NCBI RefSeq assembly: GCF_037038585.1
Contig: NC_092521.1
Location: forward strand, 106,532,398 to 106,596,397
Source of the DNA: Patagioenas fasciata
Taxonomy: Eukaryota; Chordata; Aves; Columbiformes; Columbidae
DNA: 64,000 nucleotides
Direction: 5' to 3'
In this document: piece after piece, positions 1 to 10,288 of the stretch
Numbering within the stretch: the first letter of the stretch is position 1
Layout of the letters: every line of letters starts with the position of its first letter
The notes under the pieces: model-generated
The model's database searches: none
What the model saw: only the letters and a program-made list of their open reading frames with translations
Told to the model about the DNA's origin: nothing
Position numbers and translations under genes: made by a program

Positions 1-1442
1 GCTATTTATCTCCCTATTGAGAAGACTGAAGACAAAAATCTGCAAAACAAAGGCTCAAATTTGAATTCCAGGTCACCTACTAACTGCTATGGAATAGTAA
101 AATTAGTCACCTCTCCAGCATTAATCTAAGAGGTATCATGGGACTGGCATGACATAAAACTTATGTTATTGACAAATCTGAATATATTTTAAGTACTCAG
201 TTTAAAAAACATAAATGTCAGCCCTCTCAAGGAGGAGGATGATTATAAAGATATCCTTAAATGCACATCTTCTTGCATTTGCACTGGAAAAAAAATAACA
301 AGGACTGTGATTAAACTCTTAGAGCCTCCACATTCTGAATCTTTAAAAATAACCCAGTAGTTCAGCTGTCAATCACTTAATGTATTTTAATGCACAAAGC
401 CTGCATAAATTTTGTCATTAAATCAAACAGCATCATAGCAGTACAGCTATGCATATTCTTCAGTATTTTCATGATGACAGCCTAATAATCCATTGCATAT
501 AGGCAATCAAAATATTTTAACAGAAAGGATCTAACACAAAATCTGTCCACTTTCCAGGAAGAGAGTGAGGAATGTATACCAGTTGTTTCTGTATTAGTTT
601 CTACTGCTCTGGATTTGGTTATAGTGTATAAATACTACTATCCCTCTATTATCCTGATATGCTAATTGTCTTAAATTATCAATTGGTATAATAATTATTA
701 GTATACTAATAATACTAATAAGTATGCTAATTAACTGATTCTACATTTAGAGGCAGAATGACACAATCATACTTTGTCTGAAAGGTGGAGCAAATGACAC
801 TCTGAGGTCTCCGCTTTGTTTCAGGTTGTGTTTTGATAAGCAAGTCCCTTAGGCAGCTGGGTGACTCTCACCCCCTTGGCCTCCCAGCTGCCTTGTAGGA
901 GAGATGCAGCTTCATTACACTGACTTGTTTCCTGTTCGTTTAGTAAATGGTGCAAGATCTGCTTTAAAGTGTGTGTACACTTACGTAGTCTGTCTGTTTA
1001 GCAGGCTAAATCAGATCCAATCCTTAATATATGCTTTCAAAATGTACAAAAGCATGTAGATAAATATCTGTAGACAGTTTCTGTTCTGCCATCTATAGCC
1101 AAAAGTTTGGTGAAGTAAAATGGAATGCAGTTTGAAGCTAATGATATATGTTGCGTGTTGTATATGTTAACTACATTTCTTCTTGTATTCTCCATCTAGC
1201 TTGAGTCATTTTCACTCACCTGTACAGAAAAACATAAAGTAATCTTGTGAGCAATTAACTAATGATGGCATACTCTTATAATAAACTCAGGGCTAATGTA
1301 GACTTGAACATATGATGAAAGAGGGATTAAGATTTTGTTGGTTTAGTCCTTTAACTAAATTACTTTTGCCTGAATTTGTCCTGCTGACTGGATTTTAAAG
1401 ACACATCATCTGATATGATAAAGCTCCGGCTCTCCTTCCCTC
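1..1442. other. No gene; AT-rich unique DNA
   Basis: I see no coding sequence, repeat family or RNA gene here. The composition is AT-rich with frequent stops on both strands. The only structured element is a perfect 20-bp AT palindrome at 694-713. Confidence 0.55.
694..713. repeat. Perfect 20-bp AT palindrome
   Basis: ATTATTAGTATACTAATAAT is its own reverse complement and lies in a locally AT-only stretch. Confidence 0.85.
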
Positions 1443-1489
1443 ACAGAATCACAGAATGGTTAGGGTTGGAAGGGACCTCTGGAGATCAT

Positions 1490-3466
1490 CTAGTCCAATC
1501 CACCTGCTAAAGCAGCTACATCTAAAGCAGATTTGCGCAGGTATGTGTCCAGGTGGGTCTTGAAGGAGACTCCACAACCTCTCTGGGCAGTCTGTTCCAG
1601 TGTTCTGTTACCCTCAAAATAGTTTCTCCTCATATTCAGATGGAACCTCCTATGTTTCAGTCTGTGCCTGTTGCCCCTCATCCTATTGTTGGGCACCACT
1701 GAAAAGAGTCTGGTCCCATCCTCTTGACATCCACCCTTGAGATATTTATAAACATTGATAAGATCCCCTCTCAGCCTTCTCTTCTCCAGGCTGAACAAAC
1801 CCAGCTCTCTCAGTCTCCTCTCATAAGGAAGATGCTCCAGACCCCTAATCACCAGTAGCCTGCCACTGGACTCCCTCCAGTAATTCCTTGTCCTTCTTAA
1901 ACTGGGAAGCCCAGAACTGGATGCAGTACTCCAGATGCAGTCTCACCAGGGCAGAGTAGAGGGAGAGGATAATCTCCCTTGACCTGCTGGTCATGCTTTT
2001 CCTAATGCATTCCAGGACACCCTTGGCTTTCTTGGCCATAAGGGCACATTGTTGACTCAAGGTCAACCTGTTGTGGACGAGAACTCCCAAGTCCTTCCTT
2101 GCAATGCTACTTTCCAGCAGGTCAACCCCTAACCTGTACAGATACCTGGGATTATTCCTCCCCAGGTGCAGGACTCTACACTTGTCCTTGTTAAACTTCA
2201 TTAGGTTCTTCTCTGCCCAGTCCTCCAGCCTGTCCAGGTCTCACTGGATGGCAGCACAGCCTTCTGGTTTGTCAGCCCTTCCTCCCAGTTTGGTATCATC
2301 AGCAAACTTGCTGAGGGTGCACTCAGTCTCTTCATCCAAGTCATTTATGAATAGGTTGAACAGGACTGGACACAACAATGACCCCTGGGGAACCCCACTA
2401 ACTACAGGCCTCCAACCAGATTCTGCACCATTGATCACAACCCTCTGAGCTTTGCCATCCAGCCAGTTCATGATCCATCTCACCATGCATTCATCCAGCC
2501 CACACTGCCTGAACTTGCCTATGAGGAGGTTGTGAGAGACCGTGTCAAAAGCCTTGCTGAAGTCAAGGTAGACAACATCCACTGCTCTTCCCTCATCTAC
2601 CCAGCCGGTCATACCATCATAGAAGGCTATCAGGTTAGTCAAACATTATTTCCTTTTGGTGAACCCGTGCTAACTACTCCTGATAACCTTCTTTTCCTCC
2701 ACATGCTTGGAGATGACATCCAGAATAAGTTGTTTCATCACTTTTCCAGGGGTGGAGGTAAAGCTGACTGGCCTGTAGTTTCCTGGGTCATCCTTCTTGC
2801 CCTTTTTGAAGACTGGAGTGACATTAGCTTTCTTCCAGTCCTCAGGCACTTCTCCTGTTATCCAAGACCTTTCAAAGATGATGGAGAGTGGCTTAACAAT
2901 AACATCTGCCAACTCTCTCAGCATTCATGGATGTATCCCATCAGGGCCCATGGATTTGTGGATGTCCAGTTTGTTTAAATGATCTCTAACCTGATCCTCC
3001 TCAACCAAAGGAAAGTCTTCCTTTTGCCAGATTTTCTCTCCTGTCTCTAGGGTCTGAGATTCCTGAGGGCTGGTCTTAGCAGTAAAGATGGAAGCGAAGA
3101 AGGCATTCAGTAACTCTGCCTTCTTTATATCATCTGTCACCAGGATGCCCACCTCATTCAGCAGCGGACCTACATTTTCCCTAACCTTCCTTTTGCTGCT
3201 GCTGTACTTGAAGAAGCCCTTCTTGTTGTCTTTGACATCCCTGGTCAGATTTAATTCCAAGTGGAGCTTGGCCTTCCTCACAACATTCCTGCATACTCTA
3301 ACAGCCACCTTATATTCCTCCCAGGTGGTCTGTCCCTTTTTCCACATTACATGAACACCCTTCTTCCACCTGAGATTTGACATGAGCTCCTTACTCATCC
3401 GTGCTGGCCTCTTACTCCCTTTACTTGATTTCTTCCTCATAGGGATGCATCGGTCTTGAGCTTGGA
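1490..3466 (-). pseudogene. CR1 ORF2 remnant: linker and reverse transcriptase
   Basis: Broken ORF2 of the outer CR1, spread over several frames. Recognisable blocks in order are the linker with KSMGPDGIHP at 2925-3440, the fingers block with [17 protein letters not shown] and DPGNYRPVSFTS at 2670-2924, the palm with [36 protein letters not shown] and the catalytic FADDTKLGG box at 2241-2642, and the thumb and C-terminal block at 1490-2201. Both catalytic aspartates of the FADD box survive. The known role of the family is target-primed reverse transcription of the element's own RNA. Here it cannot be made as one protein because the frame changes at least three times. Confidence 0.88.
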
Positions 3467-3630
3467 GGAATCACAGAATCACAGAAGGTCAGGGATTGGA
3501 AGGGACCTCAAAAGATCATCCAGTCCAATCCGCCTGCCAGAGCAGGATCACCTAGATGAGTTTACACAGGAAGGCGTCCAGGCGGGTTTTGAATGTCTCC
3601 AGAGAAGAACACTCCACAACCTCCCTGGAA
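3467..3630 (-). mobile_element. CR1 3'-tail fragment nested in the older CR1
   Basis: About 164 bp holding only the last ORF2 codons and 3' UTR of a second CR1. It ends in the AATCACAG repeat at 3469-3484 and contains the usual 'ggaagggacctc' and 'atcatccagtccaatc' blocks. It is severely 5'-truncated, as is usual for CR1. Upstream and downstream of it the ORF2 linker of the host CR1 reads on (LIFK... then ...AQDRCIP), lacking about one residue compared with the copy at 45800-45850. The insertion is therefore later than the host CR1. Confidence 0.85.
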
Positions 3631-4168
3631 AAGTTTGAATATTAACCAGCCGTCTTGGATGCCCCTACCTTCTAGAGCCCTATCCCATGGGATTCTTCCA
3701 AGCAGGACCTTGAAAAGGCCAAAGTTCACCCTGCTGAAGTCCATGGTTTTAGTCCTACTTATTGTCCCACTTTCTCCATGCAGGATCCTGAACTCCACCA
3801 TCTCATGGTTGACACAGCCAAGGTTGCCCCCAGCCATGACATCTCCAACCAGTTCTTCTTTGTTTGTCAGGACAAGGTCCAGCAGCACACCTCTCCTTGT
3901 TGGCTCCTCCACCATCTGTGTAAAAAATTTGTCACCAATGATCTGTAGGAAGCTCGTGGACTGTGCATGCTTAACTGTGTTGCCCACCCAGCAGATGTCA
4001 GGGTGATTGAAGTCTCCAATGGGAACCAGGGCACATGATTGTGAGGCTACTTCCAGCTGTCTGTAGAAAGCTTCATCACCTTCCTCTTCCTGATCAGGTG
4101 GCCTGTAGTAAACACTCACAATAGTGCCCCCCTTGTTAACTTGTCCCTTGATTTTTACCCACAAGGAC
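3631..4168 (-). pseudogene. CR1 ORF2 remnant: endonuclease domain
   Basis: Apurinic-type endonuclease part of ORF2 in the outer CR1. The minus-strand reading contains YYRPPDQEEEGDEAF, the GDFNHPDICW block, VEEPTRRGVLLDLVLTNKEE and the NHEMVEFRIL block with its catalytic-type histidine. The family domain nicks target DNA. The N-terminal part lies beyond the solo LTR at 4487-4775, where the AVTERWWDSSHDW block and the first strand with TNA are readable. It is 178 codons here, cut at both ends by insertions. Confidence 0.86.
4163..4168. repeat. Target-site duplication of solo LTR (left copy)
   Basis: AAGGAC immediately before the TG of the LTR; the second copy is at 4487-4492. Removing the LTR and one copy rejoins the CR1 endonuclease codons in frame. 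Confidence 0.9.
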
Positions 4169-4238
4169 TGTGGGGAACTATGGTGGGTCCTTGGATTCCC
4201 TGACAGAGGGTATGGGAACAGAGATTGACCTTGAAGAT

Positions 4239-4307
4239 AAGAAGGGAGTAAAAGAGTATCCAGAGATATTAAGGTGTACCCATGAGAAAGAAGGGAGTAA
4301 AAGAGTA
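4239..4307 (+). repeat. Two 20-bp direct repeats in U3 of the solo LTR
   Basis: An identical 20-mer, AAGAAGGGAGTAAAAGAGTA, occurs at 4239-4258 and 4288-4307. Repeats in U3 often carry enhancer sites, but no factor site is assigned here. Confidence 0.8.
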
Positions 4308-4393
4308 ACATTGACAATAGCAAAATTAGCCAATGATACGTTACTATTGCAACCTATAACCAATAGCAAAAAGACACATGAGCTGGTAAAGAC

Positions 4394-4421
4394 TATATAA
4401 AAAGGCGTTTGTGGCAATAAA
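4394..4421 (+). promoter_or_regulatory. LTR TATA box and poly(A) signal
   Basis: TATATAAAAAGG begins at 4394 and AATAAA lies at 4416-4421, only 22 bp apart. This implies a very short R region, as in alpharetroviral LTRs. Confidence 0.65.
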
Positions 4422-4486
4422 TGGAGACTGCTGTTGGTACATAAGAAGAACTTTGTCTGTGTCATTTGTCCGTCTCAACCATGACA

Positions 4487-4775
4487 AAGGACTCAACTCG
4501 TTCATCACCCCACCCTAGGCAAAGTTCAAGACGTTCAAGTTACTCTCTCACATGAAGTGCAACTCCTCCACGTCACCTTGCTGGCCTCTATTTCCTAAAA
4601 AGTACATAGCCTTCCATTACTACATTCCAGTCATGTGAACTGTCCCACCACCTCTCTGTAACAGCAATAAGATCATGGCTCTGTGAATGCACATAGGTCT
4701 CTAATTCTTCCTGTTTATTCCTCGTGCTACGTGCATTGGTGCATATACACTTCAGGGAAGTTCTCAAGCATGCAG
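4487..4775 (-). pseudogene. CR1 ORF2 remnant: endonuclease N terminus
   Basis: Continuation of the outer CR1 beyond the solo LTR. The minus-strand reading shows the LKC..TNAR..RNKQEE block, then the block around the catalytic-type glutamate (AVTERWWDSSHDW). The CR1 match fades near 4775. There is no ORF1, so the element is 5'-truncated at about the start of ORF2. Confidence 0.75.
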
Positions 4776-4867
4776 GTTTCTCATGAGTTTCTCATGTTCT
4801 GCAGTCTGAGAACCAGCATGATCATGTTATTGCAAAGATAAAGCTGGAGGAAGGCCATGGAAGATGG

Positions 4868-4975
4868 GTGCTAGGGTTAGGATTAGTGTTAGGGTCTAGG
4901 TTTGGGTTAGATTTGGGGTTTGGGTTAGGTTTAGGGTTATGGTTAGGGTTAGATTTTGTGTTAGAGTTAGGGTCT
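4868..4975 (+). repeat. Degenerate interstitial telomere-like array
   Basis: About 108 bp of variants of TTAGGG: GTTAGG, TTTGGG and TTAGAGTTAGGG alternate with true TTAGGG units, G-rich on the plus strand. The units are too divergent for an active telomere. It lies just past the 5' end of the CR1. Confidence 0.8.
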
Positions 4976-5337
4976 TTTACCCTAACACTGCTCTCTAAAT
5001 GTCTGTCTCATTGGTGATCCCCAAGAAAACTCTCTGAAATTACTGCATTACAAGTAATAGATTACAGTAAAAGAAGTACACATTTTACATAGATGAGCAA
5101 GCAAAATTCTCAGAATTAATAATTGAAGCTGTTAGAAAACTGATAGTGTGTGATTGCTGCATAGAATCTTTCCTCATTTTGGCATTTTTGCATCAGCTGA
5201 ACTTAGTATAAGACTTTGCATATTAGCAATGTACACAATTGTTGCTAGTGCTAGAAATTACTGCTTATATGGACAGACTTTTTATGTGGTTGTATGGGGG
5301 GATCTAAACTTAGCAGTCATTAAACACTTGTCAAGTA
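4976..5337. other. No gene
   Basis: Unique AT-rich sequence. An open frame of 69 codons at 5154-5363 has no recognisable domain and runs into a CR1 tail. Confidence 0.5.
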
Positions 5338-5509
5338 CTGGAACAGGCTGCACAGAGAAGTGATTGAGTCACCATCCCCGAAGGTATTTAAAAGACGTGT
5401 AGATATGGTGCTTAGGGACATGGTTCAGTGTTGTACTTGGCAGTGCTAGGTTAATGGTTGGACTTGATGATATTAAGGGTCTTTTCCAACCTAAATGATT
5501 CTATGAAAC
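5338..5509 (+). mobile_element. CR1 3'-end fragment
   Basis: A plus-strand CR1 tail: it starts at the GGAACAGGCTGC block of the last ORF2 codons, has the GGTTGGACTTGATGAT block and ends AATGATTCTATG. Heavily 5'-truncated, about 170 bp. Confidence 0.88.
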
Positions 5510-6660
5510 GGAAATGAAAATCACAGAAACAATACAGCATCTCTATGCTGATGCATATAGATAGGTGAAACAAACTGAATTTCAGTGAGAAAAAGAATTG
5601 TGGAAATAGGCAAGTTTGGAAAGGTAGAAAATTGCTAGGACATTGTTGAAAGTCTGCATCTAGAATCTTGGTCTATTCTCTAGATGTAAATAATCTTTCC
5701 TGCCCTCACCCCTCTACCTCCAGGGAGCAGTACAGGTTCTTACAAATGCAGAACTTTTCCATGTCCCTACTTCACACACAATAAGTAAGCAATTGTCTGA
5801 CAGACCATTCATGCCAAATGGTTTGTGAAAAAGAGCATGTTACATATCTAATGCAAAAAATATACATACTAAATAACTAATTATATAATACATAAACAAT
5901 TTAATAACAATTAAAATAAAAAAATATGTAAAATTAAATGCTTAGTTGCACTTTGAAGACAAATTTAGAAAATACAAACCCATACATATGAGAGGTATTT
6001 AAAATTCACATTTATTAGGGGTGTTCAAAATTTGCCTGCCAGCTTTTTCTGGGTTCACTTTGAATGTATGAGACTGAACAGAAACCATGGACTCCAACAC
6101 ATTTTCTTTTTGGAGTGTAAGTATTTGATTCTGAACCTGTCTCAAGTGTAAGGGCTTACTAGGTACTCAAACTTGCACAGAAAAATGAGGTAAAAAATAC
6201 TTCTGTGCTTTTGAAGAGTTACCAAACTATCCCTTTTCTGTTTTGACTACTTCTCATGCTTCTCTTCCAGCTTGTGGTCTGTCTTGTGATTCCATGTCTG
6301 GCTGTGAATGAATTAAGTCTGTCAATATCCTTTTGACTTCTTATTAAACAAGAGCTTCACTTTCCACAGCCATCTCTTTCCCCCTCTGACTTTCCTGATG
6401 ATCTTAAGACTCCTACAGGGGCATCTCTCAGGCTGAGCACCATGAAGAGGTGAGCAGCTCCATAATTAGCTGCTCCTCCCAAAGCAGTGTTCCCTGAGCC
6501 AGCAGCAAATGGCAATTTCTAGCAGGTGAATTGTTGCTGTTGGTTATTTTCCCTCCTTCACATGTGCAACCACTTCCATTCCCACTTGAGTAGAAAAAAG
6601 TCCATTTTAACCCTCTCTTTTTTTTTTTTACTTTGTGGAAATAAAGTTAGCTGCATTACA
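5510..6660. other. No gene
   Basis: AT-rich unique DNA with an A-rich patch around 5870-5940. I see nothing codable or repeated. Confidence 0.5.
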
Positions 6661-6757
6661 ATCATAGAATCATTTTGATTGGAAAAGACCTTTAAGATCA
6701 TCGGGTCCAAACGTTTACCTGACACTGTCACTAAACTGTGTCTCTAAGAACCATTTG
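6661..6757 (-). mobile_element. CR1 3'-end fragment
   Basis: A minus-strand tail: ATCATAGAATCATTTTGATT, then GGAAAAGACC and the GACACTGTCACTAAA block. Only about 100 bp remain. Confidence 0.85.
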
Positions 6758-8055
6758 CATTCATTTTTCACATACAGAATTGGGAAGACAACTGTTTGCA
6801 CTTGTTTGAAAGACATCAAGACATTATGTAGCAGGAGTTAACAAGGGGGTCCAATGTCGCTGCTGGTTTCAGAAGGTCATTTTTGGTTTCTTAATCAGGA
6901 AAAGGGTAAAGACTACTTTCATTATGGTATTGAGGGTACTGTCTGTACCCATGTGTGTTTGCTGTGATAGCCAGTATCCAAGCCAGGAATCTACATTGGA
7001 AACTCTGGTTACTGTCACTTTGTCAAAGCTTTGTGTTCACTTTCAGGGCAAAACTTCACAGGAAAATAGCTTACTTTCCCCAGAAACAGAAAATATTTGC
7101 CAGTCTACACTGACATTCAGATTTTTCACATTTCAGCAGAACAGATGAATTAGGATATTATGAATGCCCACGGCACTGAGTGTGTGCAACTGCTTTTATG
7201 TTTTTGCGGGTTACAACCCAAATTTCCAGATGACCATATATACCAAGTATATACGCTCAAAACCAATCCTTTCTGTCTTCAATGACGGAAAGGGCTCCTG
7301 CAGAGATGGGATTTATTCTCATCCACTTGAGTTACAAAGGTGTCTTGGTTTTGTTAAAAACAAGTTTCTCTTTTAGTGAATTTTCCTTTCAGCTAAAGTC
7401 TTCTTAGTAACTGCACTTTTCTAAAGTAGGATACATGTTTTGGTAGACATAGCAATGCAATGCAAGGTCTCTGATAAGGATGCAGATCTATGAGTAGGAT
7501 GTCTGCAGGAACAAGTGGCTATGTTTACATGGGATTCTTCAGTGGGTCAGTGTGGACTGGTGGGTACGACCAGTGTCATTTAATCAAGTTGTTTTATTGA
7601 TGAGATATGTTTGTGAAATAAGTATCTTGTGTTATGATGTAGTAAAAGTATAGACTGAATACAAACATACACAGAGATGTAAGTCTTCACATAATGTTTT
7701 ACCAATAAACTTATAAACAGCATGCTAATTTACTTAGGCATATGTGGTATTTTTCTTCAAATTATGTGTAGTAAATATGTTTCTGTTCATTTCACAGAAT
7801 ATTAGATAATGCTCTCACTGCTGAAATATTTCTAATAAAGGCATTGTAGTGTCTTTAAAGCTCTTCCAGTAGCTATGAGGCTGAACACTGAACCATTATT
7901 TTAATTCTTATTATGCATCTCAGTTATCCAAAAGGTCCACGTTCCAAATGAAGCTGTACTATGCAAACCACAGACTATGCTGGGTTTACTATGCTGGGTT
8001 TTTAAAATTATTTTTCTTGTTAATGCATATTCTATTATGAGAGTCCCGACTTTCT
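6758..8055. other. No gene
   Basis: Unique sequence. The small open frames at 6924-7148 and 7164-7376 have no family features. Confidence 0.5.
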
Positions 8056-8067
8056 CTTTCTTCTTTC

Positions 8068-8110
<43 letters not shown>

Positions 8111-8225
8111 CTCTTTCTCTCTTTCTCACTTTCTCACTTTCTCACTTTCTCACTTTCTCACTTTCTCACTTTCTCTCTCTTTCTCTCTTTCTCTCTTTCT
8201 CTCTTTCTCTCTCTTTTTCTCTCTT

Positions 8226-8257
<32 letters not shown>

Positions 8258-9045
8258 TCTTTCTTTCTCTCTTTCTCTCTTTCTCTCCTTCCTTCCTTCC
8301 TTCCTTCCTTCCTTCCTTCCTTCCTTCCTTCCTTCCTTCCTTCCTTCCTTCCTTCCTTCCTTCCTTCCTTCCTTCCTTCCTTCCTTCCTTCCTTCCCTTT
8401 CCTCTTTTCTCTTTTCTTTTCTTTTCTTTTCTTTTCTTTTCTTTTCTTTTCTTTTCTTTTCTTTTCTTTTCTTTTCTTTTCTTTTCTTTTCTTTTCTTTT
8501 CTTTTCTTTTCTTTTCTTTTCTTTTCTTTTCTTTTCTTTTCTTTTCTCTTTTCTTTTCTTTTCTCTTTTCTTTTTTTCTTTTCTTTTCTTTTCTTTTCTT
8601 TTCTTTTCTTTTCTTTTCTTTTCTTTTCTTTTCTTTTCTTTTCTTTTCTTTTCTTTTCTTTTCTTTTCTTTTCTTTTCTTTTCTTTTCTTTTCTTTTCTT
8701 CTTTTCTTTTCTTTTCTTTTTTCCTTTCCTTTTCTTTTCTTTTCTTTTCTTTTCTTTTCTTTTCTTTTCTTTTCTTTTCTTTTCTTTTCTTTTCTTTTCT
8801 TTTCTTTTCTTTTCTTTTCTTTTCTTTTCTTTTCTTTTCTTTTCTTTTCTTTTCTTTTCTTTTTTCCTTTTCTTTCCTTTTCTTTCCTTTTCTTTCCTTT
8901 TCTTTCCTTTTCTTTCCTCTTCCTTTCTTTTCTTTTTCTTTTCTTCTTTTCTCTCTTTCTTTCTCTTTCCTTCTCTTCCTCTCTTTCTCTTTCTCTCTCT
9001 CTCTTTCTTTCTCTATTTCATCTGTCTATCTGTTTATTTTAAGGT
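8056..9045. repeat. Giant compound polypyrimidine microsatellite
   Basis: Nearly 1 kb of C and T on the plus strand. In order: (CTTT)n, (CTCACTTT)n, (CTCTTT)n variants, (CCTT)n at 8287-8396, (CTTTT)n with short interruptions to about 8860, (CCTTTTCTTT)n at 8866-8915, then mixed CT. From 8169 to 9014 there is no purine at all. Such mirror-repeat homopurine/homopyrimidine tracts can form triplex DNA. The length shown may be unreliable because these arrays assemble poorly. Confidence 0.97.
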
Positions 9046-9439
9046 AGCTTCTGCAAGGTTGTTTTCTTGTCTTAAATCTGTGTGTTCCTTAGGGCACATT
9101 TTAACAAAGGGAAAGATTAAGCTTAAATGAACATCTCCAGGTCTCCAGGTAGCCTAGCAAAGAAATATGATTAGTAATATCTTTCACCTAACTGTATGCA
9201 GATAAATGTCTGAAGTGAAAGCAAATTCAGAATTGGTTGGACAGAGCCTGGCAGTGCAGTGAGAGAGAAAAGGTAAAAAGATAATATCTTGTGAACTTGT
9301 TTAAAAGAAGAGAGAAAATGAAAGATATACTTAACGGGTTGGATCTACCTTATGGAGTAAAATACAGAGCATGCCAGAGGTGAAAGAAAGGGCTATGTTG
9401 CCCTCTGCAGAAGCTTTGCAGGGATGTAGAGAGCACCTA

Positions 9440-10285
9440 AGAGTGTTAAGTGTTAAGGGAGATATTCTCTCTGAGACCCAAGGACTCTGCTTTTTTAACT
9501 CTTGAATAATGAACCCGATTTTTTTCACTGTCTTGCTTCAATGCTGTGAAAGTTGTCAAGATCACTTGATATGATCCTTTCTACTGAGGGTGCATTGGTT
9601 TGGGGTCCCAGTCTCTGCAGAATGGCCTGTCTCCTGGTTTGAAGTTGTGAGCCAGTATTTCAAGTCAAGTTGTCCTTGAGGTCACAGCAAGCCACTGCAG
9701 ATCCTGTAGAGTTTTACTCAAGGATATAAGGTAGAAGTTGAGGTCAAAACCCTCTTCTACATGCATGTCTCTTGGGACATATGGTATCTGCTAAGGTCGT
9801 CCATACAGCAGTTCATAGGGGTTATCTTGAACGTTGCCTCTAGGTTGGATTCTTATTCTAAGCATGGGTATTGGGAGGGCTTGCACCCGGGTCAGAACTA
9901 TCCTGAAAAAGGAACATCTAGTACAAGGAGGTATTTATACTCTTTTCTAGGCAATTCTTTGAAATCAGTCTGCCAGAGCTCTCCGGGTGTATTTCCAGAT
10001 TTTATAGCTCTCATTACTACTTCGTTCACAGCATTTGGGTCATTGCTTTTACAAATGCTTCATTGTTGTTCTACTGTTTGCACAATCAGTGCCATTTTAG
10101 GTCCTATGTTGAACTTTTGTAAATGTTTCAACAGTTTTTCTGTACTCCAAGGAGTGGCCTCATGTTCTTGTTTTATTATTTCCCATAGGATGGACTCAGG
10201 AACTACAGCTCACCCAGTGGGGGTAATTGCCCATCCTCTAGGTTCAAAATTTGCACCTAGTATTTCAATCAACTGACAGTCTTCT
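9440..10285 (-). pseudogene. ERV integrase remnant with core deletion
   Basis: The minus-strand reading from 10285 shows the N-terminal zinc-binding (HHCC) region, with histidines in the KQEHEATPWS area and a C..K type pair after it; one cysteine-region codon has become a stop. It then shows the first catalytic aspartate in the QTDF context. At about 9905-9925 the sequence jumps directly to a C-terminal stretch (YELL-like region, then RDWDPKP and VHYSRVKKAE). The second aspartate and the glutamate of the DDE triad are deleted. The known role is insertion of viral DNA; this copy cannot do it. Confidence 0.78.
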
Positions 10286-10288
10286 GCC

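Larger units (their letters stand above)
4169..4486 (+). mobile_element. Solo LTR, class II-like, inside CR1
   Basis: A 318-bp LTR starting TGTGGGGAAC and ending CCATGACA, flanked by 6-bp duplications AAGGAC. In the plus orientation it has CCAAT-like boxes near 4331 and 4360, a TATA box at 4394-4400 and a poly(A) signal AATAAA at 4416-4421, so U3, R and U5 are in the expected order. No internal retroviral sequence adjoins it, so it is best read as the product of LTR-LTR recombination. A 6-bp duplication is typical of class II (alpha/beta-like) avian ERVs; the family is otherwise unassigned. Confidence 0.85.
1443..4775 (-). mobile_element. CR1 LINE, 5'-truncated, carrying two nested insertions
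   Basis: A chicken repeat 1 non-LTR retrotransposon on the minus strand. Its 3' end is the octamer-like tail seen as repeated AATCACAG units at 1443-1455. Reading 5' to 3' on the minus strand it holds the start of the ORF2 endonuclease (4487-4775), the rest of the endonuclease (3631-4168), then linker, reverse transcriptase and 3' UTR (3466-1443). The gaps are a solo LTR (4169-4486) and a short CR1 tail (3467-3630). The ORF2 codons read on across both gaps, so these are insertions into one older copy rather than neighbouring fragments. The 5' limit near 4775 is approximate; ORF1 is absent. The copy is decayed by stops and frameshifts. Confidence 0.9.

Noticed and set aside
3593..4006. Plus-strand open frame of 137 codons
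   Set aside because: Shadow of the CR1 endonuclease on the other strand.
4868..4975. True telomere end or chromosome-fusion point
   Set aside because: Units are too degenerate and the array too short; no head-to-head inversion is present.
7977..9047. 356-codon open frame rich in Ser, Phe and Leu
   Set aside because: It is a translation of the C/T microsatellite; absence of stops follows from the repeat units lacking purines.
9761..10276. 171-codon plus-strand open frame
   Set aside because: It is the opposite strand of the class I ERV integrase remnant.
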